Origin: Amylibacter sp. IMCC11727
Lineage (GTDB): Bacteria > Pseudomonadota > Alphaproteobacteria > Rhodobacterales > Rhodobacteraceae
Length of the DNA: 64,000 bases
Reading direction: 5' to 3'
NCBI RefSeq assembly: GCF_029854195.1
Contig: NZ_CP122960.1
Span: 3,044,001 to 3,108,000, forward strand
The position numbers and the translations under genes are program-made. Of this stretch, positions 59,588-64,000 are shown one piece after another; position 1 is the stretch's first letter, and each line of letters opens with the position of its first letter. The notes beneath the pieces were generated by a model, which was not told the DNA's origin, did no database searches, and saw only the letters and a list, made by a program, of their open reading frames with translations.

Positions 59588-60036
59588 TTGGTGTTAGGGA
59601 TATCTTGCTGGCGTGTGACGGCTTGCTTTGCAGGCTTCTACATAAATCCGACAAAAAATGTCAAGATTAAATTCCAATAGATAAAAACCCAACGACTTGT
59701 TCGCACCCGCTCGAAAACGCGCACCGCAAACGCCACCAAAGGCGATTCTGATTCTCCCCGCATTTTACGAAGCATTGGAGGACCAAACTGCGGAACGCAC
59801 GTTTTCAATGACCCACTTGCAAGACGCCGCCCTACCCTATGACACCCCATTCTGGCAGCCCCGCAGCGGTCGTATTTCTGATCAGGTTCCAGTTGAAAAA
59901 GCAGCCTTTTCCTGATCCAACTCCGCCCCATTTCGCGCGGCTTTCCACGCTTCATTTTCGCTTCATGCAAAAAACACTTGGTGTCTTTTTGTAAATTGCG
60001 TATACCACGGTATGCTGTCTGACCAATGTCAGAACT
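59588..60036. other. Intergenic region between exbB and the glycine riboswitch
   Basis: 449 bp. It holds the exbB promoter on the left and a gcv promoter-like pair on the right (TTGTAA 59991-59996, TATGCT 60013-60018, 16-bp spacer). No gene is convincing; a 72-codon plus-strand frame (59697-59915) has no ribosome site and no recognisable family. Confidence 0.45.
59636..59664 (-). promoter_or_regulatory. Probable promoter of the exbB operon
   Basis: Minus-strand -35 TTGACA (59659-59664), 17-bp spacer, -10 GTAGAA (59636-59641), 49 bp upstream of exbB. The -35 and flanks (ATTTAATCTTGACA) resemble the hmuR promoter. Confidence 0.5.
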
Positions 60037-60207
60037 GTTCGCGGGAGAGTGCAGCGCCCATCGCTGCCGCCGAAGGTGAAATACCCGAAATCTCTCAGGC
60101 AAAAGGACCGCGAACTGTAAGCACTCTGGAAAGTCGGGCCGCGCCCGCGCCGAAGGTGTTAAGGTTTCCTCTATTTGGAAACCGAGTCTCTCAGGCCAAA
60201 GACAGAG
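60037..60207 (+). promoter_or_regulatory. Tandem glycine riboswitch of the gcv operon
   Basis: Two glycine aptamers. Aptamer I, 60037-60115: P1 arms GTTCGCGG (60037-60044) and CCGCGAAC (60108-60115) with the conserved GCCGCCGAAGG and CTCTCAGGCAAAAGGACC. Aptamer II, 60124-60207: arms CTCTG (60124-60128) and CAGAG (60203-60207) with GCGCCGAAGG and CTCTCAGGCCAAAGACAGAGG. The 8-nt linker and both cores are characteristic. Cooperative glycine binding should turn on gcvT translation or transcription. Confidence 0.93.
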
Positions 60208-60265
60208 GGGATCAACGTTGCACATTTTGTGCGGCCGAACCCGATGTCTAAAGGCAGGACCCGAG

Positions 60266-61339
60266 ATGAACCGAACGCCCCTTTATCAAACCCACGTCGA
60301 TGCTGGTGCCAAAATGGGCGTTTATGCCGGTTTTGAAATGCCGCTGTTTTATTCGCTTGGCGTAAAACAAGAACACCTGCACACGCGCGAAAACGCGGGC
60401 CTCTTTGATATTTCGCACATGCAGCACATTGAAATTTCTGGCCCAGAAGCCGCCACGTTCATTTCAAAACTCTGCCCATATGACGCCGCATCCCAATCCG
60501 TGGGTGACGGCAAATACACCTTCTTTCTGAACGAAACCGCTGGCATCATTGACGACTTGATCGTCACACGTTTGGCCGATGACCGCTATCTGATCGTCGC
60601 CAATGCAGGCTGCGCGGACAAAGACCTTGCACATGTTCAATCCCACGCCGCTGGATTTGACGTCACGGTATCTCCAATCGAACGCGGCTTCCTCGCACTC
60701 CAAGGCCCTAAGGCCGAAGCGGTTTTAACCGACCTTGGTTTCGAAGTGGCGGACATGGCCTTTATGACAGGAAAGGAACCACAGGAACACTGGTTCGTAT
60801 CCCGCTCTGGCTATACAGGGGAAGACGGATTTGAAATCGGGATGCCTGTTGATGAACTGGCCGCCATTTCTGCCAAGCTGGTCGACCACGCCGATGTCGA
60901 ATGGATCGGCCTCGCCGCGCGGGATTCTCTGCGGCTCGAAGCGGGCCTCTCGCTTTACGGCCAAGACCTGTCCGAAGACATCACCCCCCACGAGGCTGGC
61001 CTGATTTGGGCCATTGCCAAAGACCACCGTTCAGGCGGCGAATTTATCGGCGCAGATGCGCTTGCTACGAAAATCGCAGAAGGCCGCAAACGCATGCGCG
61101 TGGGCCTGCTGGCCGATGGACGCCCTGTGCGCGGCGACACGGAATTAGTGAACGAAAACGGCGATGTCATTGGCGTTGTCACCTCTGGCGGGTTTGGCCC
61201 AACAATTGATGGCCCCATGGCGCTCGGCCTTGTGAATGTGGCTGACGCCGACGCCCCAATTTTCGCGAACATGCGGGGTAAACATGTTCCGATGACCCGC
61301 GCCAAACCCCCTTTTGCCCCCCATAATTACAAACGTTAA
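60266..61339 (+). CDS. gcvT: Glycine cleavage system T protein (aminomethyltransferase)
   Basis: 357 residues from ATG 60266 with AGGCAGGA upstream; an earlier in-frame ATG (60218) lies in the leader just after the riboswitch. Family features: [69 protein letters not shown] and a C-terminal GCV_T_C domain. Passes the methylene group from H-bound glycine to tetrahydrofolate. Confidence 0.95.
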   Translation: MNRTPLYQTHVDAGAKMGVYAGFEMPLFYSLGVKQEHLHTRENAGLFDISHMQHIEISGPEAATFISKLCPYDAASQSVGDGKYTFFLNETAGIIDDLIVTRLADDRYLIVANAGCADKDLAHVQSHAAGFDVTVSPIERGFLALQGPKAEAVLTDLGFEVADMAFMTGKEPQEHWFVSRSGYTGEDGFEIGMPVDELAAISAKLVDHADVEWIGLAARDSLRLEAGLSLYGQDLSEDITPHEAGLIWAIAKDHRSGGEFIGADALATKIAEGRKRMRVGLLADGRPVRGDTELVNENGDVIGVVTSGGFGPTIDGPMALGLVNVADADAPIFANMRGKHVPMTRAKPPFAPHNYKR

Positions 61340-61356
61340 AACAAGGAGAAACCAAA

Positions 61357-61716
61357 ATGAAATACACAGAAGAGCACGAATGGCTGCGCGCCGAAGGTGA
61401 CGTTTATGTTGTTGGCATCACCCAACACGCCACCGAACAACTGGGCGATCTGGTGTTTGTCGAACTGCCCGAAGTGGGCGACGAAGTTTCCCAAGGGGAC
61501 GAAATCGTTGTGATCGAAAGCGTCAAAGCCGCTTCCGACATCGTGGCCCCCGTCGACGGCGAAATCACCGCCATCAACGAAGCTTTGGTCGCAAACCCAG
61601 AATTGGCCAACTCTGACGCCTTGGGCGAAGGTTGGTTCTTCAAAATCAAAGCCTCCGACCCGTCTCAGCTCGACGCCTTCTTGGACGAAGCTGGCTACAA
61701 ATCCTTCATCTCTTAA
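61357..61716 (+). CDS. gcvH: Glycine cleavage system H protein
   Basis: 119 residues, small lipoyl carrier with lipoyl-lysine at Lys57 in VIESVKAAS and the motif [20 protein letters not shown]. It shuttles the aminomethyl group between GcvP and GcvT. Followed after 12 bp by gcvP. Confidence 0.96.
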   Translation: MKYTEEHEWLRAEGDVYVVGITQHATEQLGDLVFVELPEVGDEVSQGDEIVVIESVKAASDIVAPVDGEITAINEALVANPELANSDALGEGWFFKIKASDPSQLDAFLDEAGYKSFIS

Positions 61717-61728
61717 GGAATCCATGAC

Positions 61729-64000
61729 ATGACCTTCACCCCCACAGATTATTTGCCGTACGACTTTGCCAACCGTCGCCACATCGGGCCAAGCCCGAGC
61801 GAGATGGAAGAGATGCTCCAACGTGTGGGGGCGAAGGATCTTGATGCCCTAATCGACGACACATTACCGCAAAAAATCCGTCAGAAAGACCCGCTCGATT
61901 TCGGCAAAGCCAAATCTGAACGCGAATTGCTGCATCACATGCGCGTCACAGCGTCAAAAAATAAAGTGCTGACCTCGCTGATTGGTCAGGGCTATCACGG
62001 GACGGTCACGCCCCCCGCGATCCAGCGCAATATTTTGGAAAACCCCGCGTGGTACACGGCCTATACGCCCTATCAACCTGAAATCAGCCAAGGCCGCCTA
62101 GAGGCTTTGTTGAACTTTCAAACCATGGTCTCTGATCTGACAGGTTTGGAAATCGCCAACGCATCCTTGCTTGATGAATCTACCGCCTGTGCCGAAGCCA
62201 TGACCATGGCCCAACGCGTTGGCAAATCAAAAGCGACAGCATTTTTTGTGGACGAAAACTGTCACCCGCAAAACATTTCAGTGATAAAAACACGCGCTCA
62301 ACCGCTCGACATCGACGTGATCGTCGGCAACCCCGATGATCTGGATGCCACCGCCGTATTCGGCGCAATCTTCCAATTCCCTGGCACACACGGCCATCTA
62401 CGCGATTTCACCGCTGAAATCGAAAAGCTGCATGAAAACAAAGCTATCGGCATTATTTCCGCCGATCCCCTATCCCTGACTCTTTTGAAAGAACCGGGCG
62501 CAATGGGCGCAGATATCGCTGTTGGCACCACCCAACGGTTTGGTGTTCCAATCGGCTATGGTGGCCCGCACGCCGCCTATATGGCTACCAAAGCAAGCTA
62601 CGCACGCAACATGCCAGGCCGCATCGTTGGCGTGTCTATCGACAGCCACGGCAACCGTGCCTATCGCCTGTCCTTGCAAACCCGCGAACAACACATCCGC
62701 CGTGAAAAAGCCACGTCAAACGTGTGTACAGCACAGGCATTGCTGGCTGTAATGGCGGGTTTTTACGCGGTGTTCCACGGCCCTGATGGTCTGCGTGCGA
62801 TTGCACAACGTATCCACCGCAAAACCGTCCGCTTGGCCAAAGGATTGCAAAACGCAGGCTTCACCATCGAACCAGAAGCCTTCTTTGACACCATCACCGT
62901 CGACGTTGGCCCTTTGCAATCCGCCGTGATGAAATCAGCGGTGGATGAAGGGATTAACCTGCGGGCCGTTGGCACAACCAAAGTGGGCATTACGCTCGAT
63001 GAACGCACGCGTCAGGCCACCATCGTCAAGGTGTGGCGGGCTTTCGGGATTGTGGATCGAAAGCCAGACCTGTCTGCCGAATACCGTATGCCAGATGATC
63101 TGATCCGCACATCGGATTTCCTGACGCATCCCGTGTTCCACATGAACCGCGCAGAAACCGAAATGATGCGCTATATGCGCCGTTTGGCGGATCGTGACCT
63201 CGCCCTTGATCGCGCGATGATCCCGCTTGGCTCTTGCACGATGAAGCTGAATTCCGCCGCAGAAATGATGCCCGTCAGCTGGCGCGAATTTTCTCTTTTA
63301 CACCCATTCTGCCCCGAAGATCAGGCCGAAGGGTACAGCGAAATGATCGCCGATCTGTCGGCCAAACTCTGCGATGTCACTGGCTATGATGCGATTTCCA
63401 TGCAGCCAAACTCTGGCGCACAAGGGGAATATGCGGGGCTGTTGTCCATCGCAGGCTACCACCGCGCCAATGGTCAAGGTCATCGCAACATCTGCCTCAT
63501 CCCGATGAGCGCCCATGGCACCAATCCTGCCTCTGCGCAAATGGTCGGCTGGAAAGTTGTCCCCGTGAAATCCGCCGAAAACGGCGATATTGATCTGGAA
63601 GATTTCAAAGCCAAAGTTGATCTGCACAAAGACAACCTTGCAGGCTGTATGATTACCTATCCTTCCACCCATGGCGTGTTCGAGGAAACCGTCATCGACG
63701 TGTGCAAGATCACCCATGATGCAGGTGGCCAAGTGTATATCGACGGTGCGAACATGAACGCCATGGTCGGGCTCAGCCGTCCGGGGGATTTGGGCGGTGA
63801 CGTGTCCCACCTAAACTTGCACAAAACCTTTTGCATTCCACACGGCGGCGGTGGCCCCGGCATGGGCCCAATCGGTGTAAAGGACCACCTCATCCCACAC
63901 CTACCAGGGGATCCAAACGGCGGCGAAGGCGCGGTCAGCGCTGCTGCATTCGGCTCCCCATCCTTGCTGCCAATCTCTTGGGCCTATTGCCTGATGATGG
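61729..64000 (+). CDS. gcvP: Glycine dehydrogenase (decarboxylating) GcvP, 3' truncated by the window edge
   Basis: PLP-dependent P protein of the glycine cleavage system; decarboxylates glycine and transfers the aminomethyl to GcvH. The frame starts at ATG 61729 ([20 protein letters not shown]) and is open to the end of the window, 757 codons of about 950. [40 protein letters not shown], and PLP lysine Lys699 in [19 protein letters not shown] are visible. A first ATG at 61724 would stop at once. Confidence 0.96.
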   Translation, partial: MTFTPTDYLPYDFANRRHIGPSPSEMEEMLQRVGAKDLDALIDDTLPQKIRQKDPLDFGKAKSERELLHHMRVTASKNKVLTSLIGQGYHGTVTPPAIQRNILENPAWYTAYTPYQPEISQGRLEALLNFQTMVSDLTGLEIANASLLDESTACAEAMTMAQRVGKSKATAFFVDENCHPQNISVIKTRAQPLDIDVIVGNPDDLDATAVFGAIFQFPGTHGHLRDFTAEIEKLHENKAIGIISADPLSLTLLKEPGAMGADIAVGTTQRFGVPIGYGGPHAAYMATKASYARNMPGRIVGVSIDSHGNRAYRLSLQTREQHIRREKATSNVCTAQALLAVMAGFYAVFHGPDGLRAIAQRIHRKTVRLAKGLQNAGFTIEPEAFFDTITVDVGPLQSAVMKSAVDEGINLRAVGTTKVGITLDERTRQATIVKVWRAFGIVDRKPDLSAEYRMPDDLIRTSDFLTHPVFHMNRAETEMMRYMRRLADRDLALDRAMIPLGSCTMKLNSAAEMMPVSWREFSLLHPFCPEDQAEGYSEMIADLSAKLCDVTGYDAISMQPNSGAQGEYAGLLSIAGYHRANGQGHRNICLIPMSAHGTNPASAQMVGWKVVPVKSAENGDIDLEDFKAKVDLHKDNLAGCMITYPSTHGVFEETVIDVCKITHDAGGQVYIDGANMNAMVGLSRPGDLGGDVSHLNLHKTFCIPHGGGGPGMGPIGVKDHLIPHLPGDPNGGEGAVSAAAFGSPSLLPISWAYCLMM

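Noticed and set aside
59697..59915. 72-residue plus-strand frame before the riboswitch
   Set aside because: No ribosome site, no family, and it lies within the exbB-gcvT spacer.
1..64000. CRISPR array, prophage or plasmid origin
   Set aside because: No regularly spaced repeats, no phage structural genes, integrase or replication initiator were seen. The only mobile element is the IS3-type element.

Overview
The window looks like chromosome from a marine Rhodobacteraceae (Roseobacter-group alphaproteobacterium). Supporting signs are the pstSCAB-phoU-phoB order, an Lrp-type putR divergent from putA without the usual DNA-binding N-terminus, a membrane-anchored cytochrome c552, an HmuTUV/HmuS heme locus, a tandem glycine riboswitch on gcvTHP, and a small SRP RNA. 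Genes are dense, with many 4-8 bp start/stop overlaps. The first gene (META-domain lipoprotein) and the last (gcvP) run off the window.

Layout. 1-1764: lipoprotein fragment, Tag-like glycosylase, recO. 1808-7434: complete Pst phosphate transporter with phoU and phoB, read leftwards from a six-half-site Pho box array. 7454-14487: amino-acid catabolism (putR, putA, an esterase, ornithine cyclodeaminase, arginase), together a route arginine -> ornithine -> proline -> glutamate. 14936-20170: an ABC sugar-type importer (binding protein and two permeases, no ATPase) fused in one operon to two paralogous NTF2/SnoaL-like proteins. 20171-24727: repeat-rich spacer, DMT exporter, EEP-family protein, dnaX, dual-specificity phosphatase. 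24776-29833: MarR-controlled TAT nitroreductase, SRP RNA, nudC, SRPBCC protein, pheA, cycM. 30022-36194: yejABEF peptide importer and tRNA-Arg(ACG). 36570-39455: tdh-kbl with an HTH-cupin regulator and a doubled operator.

39703-50293 is the most interesting stretch: two divergent, tightly overlapping operons around an RpiR regulator. One encodes a DMGDH/sarcosine-dehydrogenase-like flavoprotein, an MDR oxidoreductase, two enolase-superfamily enzymes and a HemL-like aminotransferase. The other encodes a CntA-type Rieske oxygenase, an Asp/Glu-racemase-superfamily protein and a sulfotransferase-like protein. The combination suggests breakdown of an N-methylated (betaine-like) compound whose identity I cannot name, and I do not recognise the set as a described pathway.

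50371-59587 is a heme-uptake locus (hmuVU, hmuT, hmuS, hmuR, tonB, exbD, exbD, exbB). An IS3-family element has replaced the middle of hmuT, leaving only its two ends. 60037-64000 is the glycine cleavage operon under a tandem glycine riboswitch. Threonine degradation by tdh/kbl yields glycine, which gcv can consume.

All function calls rest on reading motifs and family resemblance by eye; no database search was run.
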